Positions 55,519-63,981 of a stretch of DNA of 64,000 nt are shown in pieces. Every line of letters begins with the position of its first letter. The first letter of the stretch is position 1. The notes under the pieces were generated by a model that saw only the letters and a program-made list of their open reading frames with translations, made no database searches and was not told the origin of the DNA. Source of the stretch: Curtobacterium sp. MMLR14_010. Its GTDB lineage: Bacteria; Actinomycetota; Actinomycetes; Actinomycetales; Microbacteriaceae. A program made the translations under genes and the position numbers. The DNA is taken from the NCBI RefSeq assembly GCF_001865015.1, contig NZ_MJGV01000079.1, forward strand, positions 336,606-400,605. The letters run 5' to 3'.

Positions 55519-56993
55519 CCAACGTCCACGACTACGTCATCGTCGGGGGTGGCAGCGCCGGCAGTGTCCTGGCGTCGCGCCTCTCCGAGGACCCCCGGGT
55601 GACCGTCCTGCTCATCGAGGCCGGTGCGACGGACGGCCCGGCCCTGATGCGGGACCCGTCCGCATGGGGTGACCCGCTCGTCCCCGGGATCGACTGGGGG
55701 ACGAGCACCGTCCCGCAACCGGGCCTGGGCGGCAGGGCGCTGTCCTACCCGCGGGGGAAGGTGCTCGGGGGATCGAGTGCCGTCAACGCCATGATCTTCC
55801 TGCCCGCCGCACGGTCGGACCTCGACGCGTGGGTGGCCGGCGGCGCGACGGGCTGGGGGTGGGACGACCTCGCCCCGTACGCCGCCGCGATGCGCGGTCA
55901 GGGCGACCGGTACACGCCGGGCACGCCGTTCGTCCACGCCGCTCCGACGGGGGACGCACCCACGCCGTTCGCGGCCGCACTGCTGGCGGCCCTCGGCGAG
56001 GACGACCACTGGCAGGACGCCCGGGTCCACGACCTGATGGTCGTCGACGGGCGCCGCGAGACGGTCGCCGACGCGTACCTGCCGCCGAGCGTCCTCGCCC
56101 GCTCGAACCTCACCGTCCGCGCCTCGACGGTGGTGCCCCGCGTCGCACTCGTCGACGGACGGTGCGTCGGCGTGGAGGTCGCGACCCCGTCCGGCGTCGA
56201 GCTCGTCGGGGCGTCCCGCGAGGTCGTCCTCGCCGCCGGCGCGGTCGGCTCGCCCCGCATCCTCATGGCGTCCGGGATCGGACCGGCGGCACACCTCGCC
56301 GAGGTCGGGATCGACGTCGTGGTCGACGCGCCGGGGGTGGGGAGCGACCTGCAGGACCACGCGAAGCAGCCCGTCGTGCTCGGACCCGGTGCGCAGGCGG
56401 CGACCTCGCACGGGCAGTTCGCCGAGGTGAGCGCGCTGCTGCACCCCGCGGGTGCTGCGCACGCCCGCGTCCAGCTCCTCTCGTTGGCGACCGGCTTCAA
56501 GCCGGCAGGAGCGCCGGCGTTCCCGGGCGCGGGCTTCGTCCTCAACGTCGTCGACCCGTCCAGCCGCGGCACGGTGCGCCTGCGCGACCGCGGCCCCGCC
56601 AGCCAGCCCCTCGTGGACCCGGACATCCTCGGTGACCCCGGCGACGTGGCCGAGCTCGTGACCGCGATCCGGGCGACCCGGGACCTCGTCCGGAGCCCCC
56701 ACCTCGCCCCGTTCGTCGGGAAGGAACTGCTGCCGGGTGACGCCAGCACCGACGAGGAGCTGGAACAGGTCGTCCGCCGGACGACGGGGACCTACTACCA
56801 CCCGTTCGGGAGCTGCCGGATGGGGGACGCCCCGTCCGCGCCGCTCGACGTGCACCTCCGGGTCCGCGGGGTGTCCGGGCTCCGCGTGGTCGACGCCTCG
56901 GTGATCCCCGGCCGGGTCTCCGCCAACCCGAACGCCACCGTCCTGGCCGTCGCAGAGCGCGCCGCCGACCTCATCGCGCAGCACCGCGGCTGA
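55515..56993 (+). CDS. GMC-family FAD oxidoreductase
   Basis: A 492-residue flavoprotein related to choline dehydrogenase and alcohol oxidases. FAD motif VIVGGGSAGSVLASRLSED, GMC signature PRGKVLGGSSAVNAMIF, and the C-terminal catalytic His/Asn region YYHPFGSCRMG and SANPNATVLAV. No export signal. Translationally coupled to the membrane cyclase-like gene, suggesting oxidation of its product or substrate (inference). Confidence 0.9.
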   Translation: MTNVHDYVIVGGGSAGSVLASRLSEDPRVTVLLIEAGATDGPALMRDPSAWGDPLVPGIDWGTSTVPQPGLGGRALSYPRGKVLGGSSAVNAMIFLPAARSDLDAWVAGGATGWGWDDLAPYAAAMRGQGDRYTPGTPFVHAAPTGDAPTPFAAALLAALGEDDHWQDARVHDLMVVDGRRETVADAYLPPSVLARSNLTVRASTVVPRVALVDGRCVGVEVATPSGVELVGASREVVLAAGAVGSPRILMASGIGPAAHLAEVGIDVVVDAPGVGSDLQDHAKQPVVLGPGAQAATSHGQFAEVSALLHPAGAAHARVQLLSLATGFKPAGAPAFPGAGFVLNVVDPSSRGTVRLRDRGPASQPLVDPDILGDPGDVAELVTAIRATRDLVRSPHLAPFVGKELLPGDASTDEELEQVVRRTTGTYYHPFGSCRMGDAPSAPLDVHLRVRGVSGLRVVDASVIPGRVSANPNATVLAVAERAADLIAQHRG

Positions 56994-57017
56994 CCTGCGC
57001 GCGCGTGGTGACCACCG

Positions 57018-57064
57018 CCGGACGGGAGGCTCGGTGCCGGACCGGCACCGAGCCTCCCGTCCGG
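57018..57064. repeat. Gene-end palindrome, copy 4
   Basis: 23-bp perfect arms (CCGGACGGGAGGCTCGGTG and on) around a single central A at 57041. It starts 24 bp after the GMC stop. Same family as 9637, 26080 and 29858, with the T-A covariant at the diagnostic base pair. Confidence 0.88.
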
Positions 57065-57135
57065 TGGACCCAGCGGTCCCTGACAGCAGTGATCGCACCG
57101 ATGCCCTCCGGACGGGGCGCTGCGAGCCTGCTCGC

Positions 57136-57867
57136 ATGCACACTGCAGGAACCGGTGGTCCGTTGGTCCTCGAGGCGATGCGGACCGACCAGTCCGACGT
57201 CGCGATCCGACACGGCCTGGCGTACGCGACGACCCCGGAGGTGGGCCGGTTCGCCGCGCTCGACGAGGACACCGAGCGCGCCTGGCAGGACCTCGGACGG
57301 ATCACCGACACGGCCATCGTGGAGCGGGACGCCGACTTCGAGCCGGCGGGGTGGACGCTGGAGCGTCGGACCGCGCTGACGTCCATGTTCACCACCACCC
57401 GGTCGACCGCTGCCGCCGACCACGCGGGGGTGGTCGACCTGGGCGTGGACGACGTGCCGGCCATGGTCGGACTCGCCACGCTCGGCGGCATCCGGACGTT
57501 CGCTCCCGGGTCGGTCGGGCGGTTCGCCCACGTCGGGGTCGTGACCGACGGGCAGCTGGTGGCGATGGCGGGCGCCCGGTTCTCCACGCCGGAGTGGCAG
57601 GAGATCGCCTGCGTCGTCACCCACCCGGACCACCGTGGGCAGGGGCACGCGCACGTGCTGGTCGACCTGCTCGTGGCACGGGCGCGACGTGCCGGACGGG
57701 CGTCCTGCCTCCGGGTCGAGGTCGGCAACCCCGCACGCCAGGTGTACGAGCGGATGGGGTTCGTCGCGGCCCACACGACGACCGTCGACCTGCGACGGCG
57801 AGCACGCGCGACGACCGATCCGACGCGACCTGTTGCACCCGGGGTCCTGGTGGACACAAACGGGTGA
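57136..57867 (+). CDS. GNAT-family (FR47-like) acetyltransferase
   Basis: 243 residues. The C-terminal GNAT core has VVTHPDHRGQGHAHVLVDLL (acetyl-CoA loop) and ARQVYERMGFVAAHTTT. The first 100 residues are a separate domain with AMRTDQSDVAIRHGLAYATT and no recognised family. Substrate unknown. Confidence 0.83.
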   Translation: MHTAGTGGPLVLEAMRTDQSDVAIRHGLAYATTPEVGRFAALDEDTERAWQDLGRITDTAIVERDADFEPAGWTLERRTALTSMFTTTRSTAAADHAGVVDLGVDDVPAMVGLATLGGIRTFAPGSVGRFAHVGVVTDGQLVAMAGARFSTPEWQEIACVVTHPDHRGQGHAHVLVDLLVARARRAGRASCLRVEVGNPARQVYERMGFVAAHTTTVDLRRRARATTDPTRPVAPGVLVDTNG

Positions 57868-57925
57868 ACGACCTGACGGTACCCGGGCCCCCGGACCGCC
57901 CCACCACTCCCCAGGAGGAACCGCC

Positions 57926-58339
57926 ATGGACCCCGTCCGGATCACCGATGCGCTCCGCGACCTGTTCTTCGAGCCCGACCCCGACGTCGACCCGGAGGAC
58001 GTGATCGACCGGTACTACAGCCCCGACTACACCTACCGGACCGGCGGCAAGCTGCTCAACCGGGGTGAGTTCGAGGCGATGGTCACTGCCGGTCGCGCCC
58101 TGATCGTCCGGGGGAGCGCCTGGTCGGTCGACGAGGTCCGGGACGGCAACACCTACGCCGAGCGGCACCGCTACCACGCCGAGTTCACCGACGGGACCGT
58201 GCTGGACCGGGAGGTCGCGGTCTTCGGCACGATCGGCCCGGACGGACGCTTCGAGCACCTGAGCGACGCCGGCTTCGACCTGGAGCCGGGGCCCGCCGCG
58301 CGGGCGCGGCTCGTGGGGGCCTGCCGGTCGGGGCACTGA
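57926..58339 (+). CDS. SnoaL/NTF2-like protein
   Basis: A 137-residue single NTF2-like domain: DVIDRYYSPDYTYRTGGKLL, then YAERHRYHAEFTDGTVLDRE, ending with HLSDAGFDLEPGPAARARL. The ATG at 57926 has the Shine-Dalgarno AGGAGGA. Ligand unknown. Confidence 0.8.
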   Translation: MDPVRITDALRDLFFEPDPDVDPEDVIDRYYSPDYTYRTGGKLLNRGEFEAMVTAGRALIVRGSAWSVDEVRDGNTYAERHRYHAEFTDGTVLDREVAVFGTIGPDGRFEHLSDAGFDLEPGPAARARLVGACRSGH

Positions 58340-58378
58340 CGCGGGCGGTGTCTCCTGCTCCCGCCACGTCGGCGAGCA

Positions 58379-58437
58379 TCGAGGGAGCAGGAATCGTCGA
58401 GTCCGCCGCGTGCACCCGACGTTTCCTGCTCCCTCGA
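58379..58437. repeat. Inverted repeat upstream of the SDR-ligD operon
   Basis: Perfect 15-bp arms TCGAGGGAGCAGGAA (58379-58393) and TTCCTGCTCCCTCGA (58423-58437), 29-nt spacer; a third partial copy TCTCCTGCTCCC lies at 58351. It may be the terminator of the SnoaL-like gene or a regulatory site of the downstream operon. Confidence 0.65.
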
Positions 58438-58471
58438 CGAACGACGAGCGTCGAGCGAGCACGATGGGCCC

Positions 58472-59362
58472 ATGAGCCAGCTGGACAAGGACGACCCGCG
58501 CACGCAGTACGCCCGCCCGCCGTTCCCCGCGCAGACGCAGCAGGGGTCGGGACGGGCCAGCGAGATGGACCCGCCGCCGGACCACGGTGAGACGAGCTAC
58601 GTCGGCACCGGCCGGATGCCCGGCTACCGGGTGCTCGTGACGGGGGCCGACTCGGGCATCGGCCGCGCCGCCGCGATCGCGATGGCGAAGGAGGGCGCCG
58701 ACGTCGTGCTGAACGCCCTGCCCGAGGAGATCGACGACCTGACCGAGGTCCGCGACCTCATCGGCGACCTCGGACGCAAGGCCGTCATGGTCCCCGGGGA
58801 CCTCACCGACGAGGCCTTCTGCCAGGAGCTCGTCCGGACGGCCGTCAGCGAGCTCGGCGGTCTCGACGCGCTCGTGCTCGTCGCCGGCAGCCAGCAGGTG
58901 CACGAGGACGTCACCCAGCAGTCGACCGAGGCCTTCGACCGCACGATGAAGGTCAACGTCTACGCGATGTTCTGGCTCGTCCGCGAGGCCGTCCCGCACA
59001 TGGCCCCGGGCAGCGCGATCGTCACGACGAGCTCGGTGTCCGCGTACCAGCCGCAGGACCGGATGATCGACTACGCGGCGACGAAGGCCGCGATCATCAC
59101 CTGGACGAACGGCCTCGCCCGCCAGCTCGCGGCGAAGGGCATCCGCGCGAACACCGTGGTGCCCGGGCCCGTGTGGACCCCGCTCCAGCCGATCAGCTAC
59201 CCGGGCGACGAGATCGCCGCGTACGGGCAGGACACCCCGTTCGGCCGTCCGGCGCAGCCCGTCGAGCTCGGCAGCGCGTACGTGTACCTCGCCGGACCGG
59301 AGTCGTCGTACACCTCCGGCACGACGCTGACCGTGGCGGGAGCGACCGGGGTCGCGCTGTGA
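58472..59362 (+). CDS. SDR-family oxidoreductase, general-stress type, coupled to ligD
   Basis: A 296-residue short-chain dehydrogenase of the same YghA-like subgroup as 1115-2026: N-terminal extension with DPPPDHGETSYVGTGRMPGY, TGADSGIG, and catalytic YAATK. The canonical NNAG is VAGS here. The stop overlaps the GTG of ligD by 4 nt, so oxidoreductase and end-joining ligase are made from one message. Confidence 0.87.
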   Translation: MSQLDKDDPRTQYARPPFPAQTQQGSGRASEMDPPPDHGETSYVGTGRMPGYRVLVTGADSGIGRAAAIAMAKEGADVVLNALPEEIDDLTEVRDLIGDLGRKAVMVPGDLTDEAFCQELVRTAVSELGGLDALVLVAGSQQVHEDVTQQSTEAFDRTMKVNVYAMFWLVREAVPHMAPGSAIVTTSSVSAYQPQDRMIDYAATKAAIITWTNGLARQLAAKGIRANTVVPGPVWTPLQPISYPGDEIAAYGQDTPFGRPAQPVELGSAYVYLAGPESSYTSGTTLTVAGATGVAL

Positions 59363-61932
59363 GTCCTGCATTGCGGAGGTCGACCGTGCTCGTCGGGGAC
59401 CGCCGCCTGGCGCTGACGAACCTCGACAAGGTGCTCTACCCGGAGACCGGCACGACGAAGGGCCGGGTCGTCGAGTACTACGAGCACGTCGCGCCGTGGA
59501 TGATCCCGCACGTGAAGGACCGCCCGGTCACCAGGAAGCGCTGGGCGAACGGCGTCGACGGCAAGGTCTTCTTCGAGAAGAACCTGCCCGACTCCGCGCC
59601 CGAGTGGGTCCGGCACCACACGATCGAGCACTCCGACCACGACAACGAGTACCCGATCGTCGACGACCTGCCGACGCTCGTGTGGATGGCGCAGCAGGCC
59701 GCCCTCGAGCTCCACGTGCCGCAGTGGCGCTTCGGGCCACGCGGCGGGAAGCAGGACCCGGACCGCCTGGTGCTCGACCTCGACCCGGGCGAGGGCGTCG
59801 GGCTCGCGGAGTGCGTCGAGGTGGCCGTCGCCGCACGCGAGATCCTGCACGGCATGGGCCTCGACCCGTACCCGGTGACGTCGGGCTCGAAGGGCATCCA
59901 CCTCTACGCCGCCCTCGACGGACGCGCCTCGACGGACCAGGTGTCCGAGGTCGCGCACGAGCTGGCGAAGGCCCTCGAACAGGACCTGCCCGACCTGGTG
60001 CTGTCCTCGATGAGCCGTGCGGAGCGGCGGGGCAAGGTCTTCGTCGACTGGTCGCAGAACAACGGCAACAAGACCACGATCGCGCCGTACTCCCTGCGCG
60101 GGCGGGAGCGTCCGACGGTCGCCGCGCCGCGATCGTGGAAGGAGCTGACCGAGACGGGGCTCGCCCAGCTGACGCTGGACGAGGTGCTCGAGCGACTGCA
60201 GGACCACGGCGACCTCCTGCACCCGGTCGCCGCCGGCGCCCTCGCCGTGGGTCGGCCGGACGCCGGCCACTGGGACAGCGACCGCACACAGGCCGCCAAC
60301 GACGCGGAACGCGAAGCGCGGACTGGAGGCGCGGCGAACGACCGCCTGACGACCTACCGTTCCAAGCGGGACGCGTCGAAGACCCCGGAGCCGGTCCCGC
60401 AGGACGCGCCGACGGTCCGGAAGGACGGCACCCCGACCTTCGTCATCCAGGAGCACCACGCCACCCGCGACCACTACGACTTCCGGCTGGAGCACGACGG
60501 CGTGCTCGTGAGCTGGGCGCTGCCGAAGGGGGAGCCGACCGACCCGGGGAAGAACCACCTCGCAGTGATGACCGAGGACCACCCGCTCGAGTACGGCTCC
60601 TTCGAGGGCACGATCCCGCACGACGAGTACGGCGGTGGCACGGTGACGCTCTGGGACGACGGCACCTACGACCTCGAGAAGTGGCGCGAGGGCGAGGAGG
60701 TCATCGTGACGCTGCACGGCCGGACGAACGGGAACCGCCGGCTCGCGCTCCTCCACACCCGCGGGCGGGGGAAGGGCCGGGAGGGCGATGAGAAGAACTG
60801 GCTCATCCACCGGACGAAGGACCAACCCGACCCCGCGGTGGACGGCACCCGATCGGAGGATGTGGGGCGAGCCTCCCGTCCGGCACCGGCCGCCGGACGC
60901 ACGACGCACGCCGGCGGGAGCCCGACGCACGACGAGGGCGGTCCGCGCATCGCCCGAGCGGCCGAGGCCGACACCGACCCGGTGGAACGTCGCACGATGC
61001 AGGCGACGCTCGCCAAGGGCGAGCCGACGCTCGACCCGGCCGAGTGGGCCTTCGAGATGAAGTGGGACGGCGTCCGAGCCCTCGCGACGGTCCGTGACGG
61101 GGCGGTCTCGTTGCGCAGCCGGAACGGGAACGACCTGACGGCGCAGTACCCGGAGCTCCAGGAACTCGGGGAGCGCGCCGGCGTCGACGGTGTCTTCGAC
61201 GGCGAGGTCGTGGCGCTCGACGACCACGGCCGGCCGAGCTTCCAGCTCCTGCAGAACCGGATGGGCCTCACGAAGCAGCGCGAGGTGGCGGCGGCACGTG
61301 CCCAGACACCGGTCCGGTTCCTGCTGTTCGACGTGCTCGAGGCCGACGGCCACGAGCTGACCCGCCTCGGGTACGAGCACCGACGGCAGGCGCTCGAGAC
61401 GGTGGTCGACGCCGGCGGTGCGATCGAGGTCCCGCCGGCGCATGACGGCGACCTCGCGCGGGCCATGGCGGACTCGACCGAGCGCGGACTCGAGGGCGTC
61501 GTCGCGAAGAAGCGGTCCTCGCGGTACGCGGAGGGACGACGCTCCGAGGCGTGGCTCAAGCTGAAGCACCACGCCACGCAGGAGGTCGTCGTGGCCGGGT
61601 GGAAGCCCGGGAGCGGACGCCGCGAGGGCGGCGTCGGGTCGCTGCTCCTCGGCGTCCCGGAGCCGGACGGCCTGCGGTACGTCGGCAAGGTCGGCACGGG
61701 GTTCCGCGACCGCGACCTGGACGAGATCGCCGCCGTGCTCGGTCCCCTGGCGCAGGAGGACTCGCCGTTCCTGGACGTGCCACGACCGGACGCGCGGGAC
61801 GCCCACTGGGTGGCGCCGGAGCGCGTGGGGGAGGTCGAGTTCGCGGAGTGGACGGCCGACGGGCGGCTCCGCCACGCGACGTGGCGAGGCTGGCGGCCGG
61901 ACAAGGCCCCGGAGGACGTCGTCCCGGAGTGA
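59359..61932 (+). CDS. ligD: ATP-dependent DNA ligase LigD, Pol-PE-Lig
   Basis: An 857-residue multifunctional NHEJ ligase in the mycobacterial domain order. Polymerase (about 10-295) with catalytic Asp140 and Asp142 (LVLDLDPGEG) and TSGSKGIHLY; 3'-phosphoesterase (about 360-500) with FVIQEHHATRDHYDFRLEHDG-type His cluster and YGGGTVTLWDDG; a low-complexity linker; ligase (about 545-857) with adenylated Lys568 in EMKWDGVRA. It fills and seals breaks held by Ku (43152-44126). GTG start overlapping the SDR stop. The linker includes codons formed from a palindrome half-site at 60869-60883. Confidence 0.94.
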   Translation: MSPALRRSTVLVGDRRLALTNLDKVLYPETGTTKGRVVEYYEHVAPWMIPHVKDRPVTRKRWANGVDGKVFFEKNLPDSAPEWVRHHTIEHSDHDNEYPIVDDLPTLVWMAQQAALELHVPQWRFGPRGGKQDPDRLVLDLDPGEGVGLAECVEVAVAAREILHGMGLDPYPVTSGSKGIHLYAALDGRASTDQVSEVAHELAKALEQDLPDLVLSSMSRAERRGKVFVDWSQNNGNKTTIAPYSLRGRERPTVAAPRSWKELTETGLAQLTLDEVLERLQDHGDLLHPVAAGALAVGRPDAGHWDSDRTQAANDAEREARTGGAANDRLTTYRSKRDASKTPEPVPQDAPTVRKDGTPTFVIQEHHATRDHYDFRLEHDGVLVSWALPKGEPTDPGKNHLAVMTEDHPLEYGSFEGTIPHDEYGGGTVTLWDDGTYDLEKWREGEEVIVTLHGRTNGNRRLALLHTRGRGKGREGDEKNWLIHRTKDQPDPAVDGTRSEDVGRASRPAPAAGRTTHAGGSPTHDEGGPRIARAAEADTDPVERRTMQATLAKGEPTLDPAEWAFEMKWDGVRALATVRDGAVSLRSRNGNDLTAQYPELQELGERAGVDGVFDGEVVALDDHGRPSFQLLQNRMGLTKQREVAAARAQTPVRFLLFDVLEADGHELTRLGYEHRRQALETVVDAGGAIEVPPAHDGDLARAMADSTERGLEGVVAKKRSSRYAEGRRSEAWLKLKHHATQEVVVAGWKPGSGRREGGVGSLLLGVPEPDGLRYVGKVGTGFRDRDLDEIAAVLGPLAQEDSPFLDVPRPDARDAHWVAPERVGEVEFAEWTADGRLRHATWRGWRPDKAPEDVVPE
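60869..60883. repeat. Palindrome half-site inside the ligD linker
   Basis: GAGCCTCCCGTCCGG is identical over 15 bp to the right arm of the palindrome at 57018-57064 and is translated as ASRP in the flexible linker between the PE and ligase domains. It suggests the repeat family can invade coding sequence. Confidence 0.5.
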
Positions 61933-62082
61933 CGGCGTCCAGGTTCCGCATGCATCCGCATGGGGTCCGCTGGAGGCGAACTTCCGTCCCCCGATCGGAG
62001 GATGCGCGGGGGACGATTCCCCTGCTCGTGCCGGGATGCCGCAGACCGACTGTTACGTTCGCGGGACGAAAGGGGGTGCGGG

Positions 62083-62235
62083 ATGACCAGCAACTACCTG
62101 CCACCGTTCTCCGCAGCGGAGCGCGTCGACCAGCCAGAGGACGACGCACCCGAGGGACCGGGACACCCGGCTCCGGCGACCACCGAGCACGAGGCCACCT
62201 ACGCGGACTTCCTCGGCGACCAGGTCGAGGACTGA
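62083..62235 (+). CDS. Small acidic hypothetical protein, 50 residues
   Basis: MTSNYLPPFSAAERVDQPED to FLGDQVED, with a Shine-Dalgarno-like AGGGGGTG. Acidic, Pro-rich, probably disordered. No family recognised. Its coding character is moderate: clear start signal and independence from neighbours, but no homology evidence. Confidence 0.5.
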   Translation: MTSNYLPPFSAAERVDQPEDDAPEGPGHPAPATTEHEATYADFLGDQVED

Positions 62236-62453
62236 CACCGGGTCGTCGTCCTGGCTCCGGGCAGGACGGCCCGTGCGCCGGATCAGGGGACGCACGGACC
62301 GCCGCGGAAGCGCCGTGACCGGCCGGTCAGGGTGACCGATCACGGCGCGCTCGATCCCGACGGCGTGTTCGCCGGCGGGAGGCCCACAGAAGAAGACGTC
62401 GCGAAGCGGGCATTCGTCACGCCGATCACCGAGATCCACACAGAGGACTTCCC

Positions 62454-63011
62454 CTGACCGAGGACCAACCGCTCTCCGCGCTGTCGGACGCCGCGCTCGT
62501 CGAACGGTCCGCCGACGGCGACGCACAGGCCTTCGGTGTGCTCATCCGCCGGTACGGCCCGCTCATGCGCGCCTACGCCGCGCGGATCCTCGGGCACGGC
62601 GACGGCGAGGCCGACGACGCCGTGCAGGAGGCGGCGCTCCAGGCCTGGCAGCGCATCGACCGGGTGGACGACCCCGACCGTGTGCGATCCTGGCTGTTCC
62701 GCATCGCGGCGAACAAGGCGCTCGACCGGCTCCGACGGCGGCACCCGCACCTCGACCTCGAGGCCGTGCCGGACCGCGCGGACGAGCGACCCGTCGACGA
62801 GGTGGTCGTCACGCGGATGCAGGTCGACGCCCTCGCGCGGGTGGTCCAGAACCTCCCGGACGCGCAGCGAGCAGTGTGGGTCCTGCGGGAGATCGGCGGG
62901 GCGTCCTACGCGGACGTCGCGGAGCAGACGGGTCTGACCACGACCGCCGTGCGCGGGCTGCTCGCCCGGGCCCGCCGTGCCGTGGTGACGCAGATGGAGG
63001 GGTGGCGATGA
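62454..63011 (+). CDS. ECF-type RNA polymerase sigma factor, probable CTG start
   Basis: About 185 residues. Region 2: FGVLIRRYGPLMRAYAARIL then DDAVQEAALQAWQRI, with RSWLFRIAANKALDRLRRR; region 4: LPDAQRAVWVLREIGGASYA then TTTAVRGLLARARRAV. The normal N-terminus (LSDAALVERSADGDAQAF) is encoded upstream of the first GTG (62538), and no ATG, GTG or TTG is available there; a CTG at 62454 has the Shine-Dalgarno AGAGGA (62442-62447) at ideal spacing. Coupled to the downstream Asp23-like gene. Likely an envelope-stress regulon. Confidence 0.82.
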   Translation: MTEDQPLSALSDAALVERSADGDAQAFGVLIRRYGPLMRAYAARILGHGDGEADDAVQEAALQAWQRIDRVDDPDRVRSWLFRIAANKALDRLRRRHPHLDLEAVPDRADERPVDEVVVTRMQVDALARVVQNLPDAQRAVWVLREIGGASYADVAEQTGLTTTAVRGLLARARRAVVTQMEGWR

Positions 63012-63589
63012 CCGACGACGACGTCGAGGACCGCTACGGCGCCTTCACCCTCGACGAGCTCGCTGACTACCTGGACTCCGGCCGTGACCCCGTGCGACCC
63101 GAGATCGAGACGGACGCGGACGCCAGTGCCGCACTCCGACGACTCGAACAGCTGCGGGTGGCCTCGGCCGACCTGCTCGACGCAGACGTCCGTGCCGCCG
63201 GCGCTGCCGACGACGACTGGATCGCGCGCGTCCTGGCGAGCATCAGGACGACCGCGCACGCCGGACGGGACATCCCCGTGCCCGACGACGACCCGACGTC
63301 CCGGCTCGTGGTGACCGAGGGGGCGATCCGCGGGCTCGTCCGGGTCCTCGGGGACGCCCTGCCGGGTGTGCTGGTCCGGCGGACCCGGTTCGAGGGTGAC
63401 GTGACGACGCCCGGCGCGGCGATCCACGTCGAGGTCGTGGTCGCCCTGGCCGCCGATGCCCCACTGCGGGAGCGGGCCGATGCGCTCCGGGAGCTGGTCG
63501 CCGCCGCACTGCACGAGCACGCGCCCTTCGCCGTCGCGTCGCTCACCGTCCGCGTCGCCGACGTGCTGATCCCCGGGGAGCCCACATGA
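63008..63589 (+). CDS. Asp23/Gls24-like protein
   Basis: 193 residues. An N-terminal acidic, helical part (LDELADYLDSGRD) could be an anti-sigma-like region; the C-terminal 100 residues (TSRLVVTEGAIRGLVRVLGD, then IHVEVVVALAADAPLRERAD, LTVRVADVLIP) resemble the Asp23/Gls24 envelope-stress domain. Overlaps the sigma gene by 4 nt and the next gene by 4 nt. Confidence 0.72.
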   Translation: MTDDDVEDRYGAFTLDELADYLDSGRDPVRPEIETDADASAALRRLEQLRVASADLLDADVRAAGAADDDWIARVLASIRTTAHAGRDIPVPDDDPTSRLVVTEGAIRGLVRVLGDALPGVLVRRTRFEGDVTTPGAAIHVEVVVALAADAPLRERADALRELVAAALHEHAPFAVASLTVRVADVLIPGEPT

Positions 63590-63918
63590 GCACGGACACC
63601 AGGGCCCTGTCGCGCCTGGCCACCGAGGTCGTCCTCGCGGTCCCCGGCGTCCGGTCGGTGGTGCTGCCCGGGCCGAGCCTCGCCGTCCTGGTCCGCGACG
63701 TCCGATCGGTGCTGGACCTGCTGCCGCGGGACGGTGGTGCCGTGCTCGTCGAGGACCGCAGCACCGGACTGCGCGTGCGGGTCGTCCTGACGGTGGACGC
63801 CGGCGTCTCGGCGATCACGACGCTGCGATCCGTCCGGGACGAGCTCGGCGTGTGCATCGAGCACGCGACCGGTGCCCGAGCGGACGACGTCACGGTGCGG
63901 GTCGTCGAGATCACCTGA
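63586..63918 (+). CDS. Short Asp23-like protein
   Basis: 110 residues, one Asp23-like fold: LATEVVLAVPGVRSVVLPGP at the start and GVCIEHATGARADDVTVRVV at the end. Third gene of the sigma-factor operon; related operons often continue with further Asp23/AmaP genes, which would lie beyond the window. Confidence 0.68.
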   Translation: MSTDTRALSRLATEVVLAVPGVRSVVLPGPSLAVLVRDVRSVLDLLPRDGGAVLVEDRSTGLRVRVVLTVDAGVSAITTLRSVRDELGVCIEHATGARADDVTVRVVEIT

Positions 63919-63981
63919 CGCGGGGGCAGGGCTGACCCCGCGCGGTGCCGGGCGAGGGCACGGTGCCGGGGCGAGGGCGTG

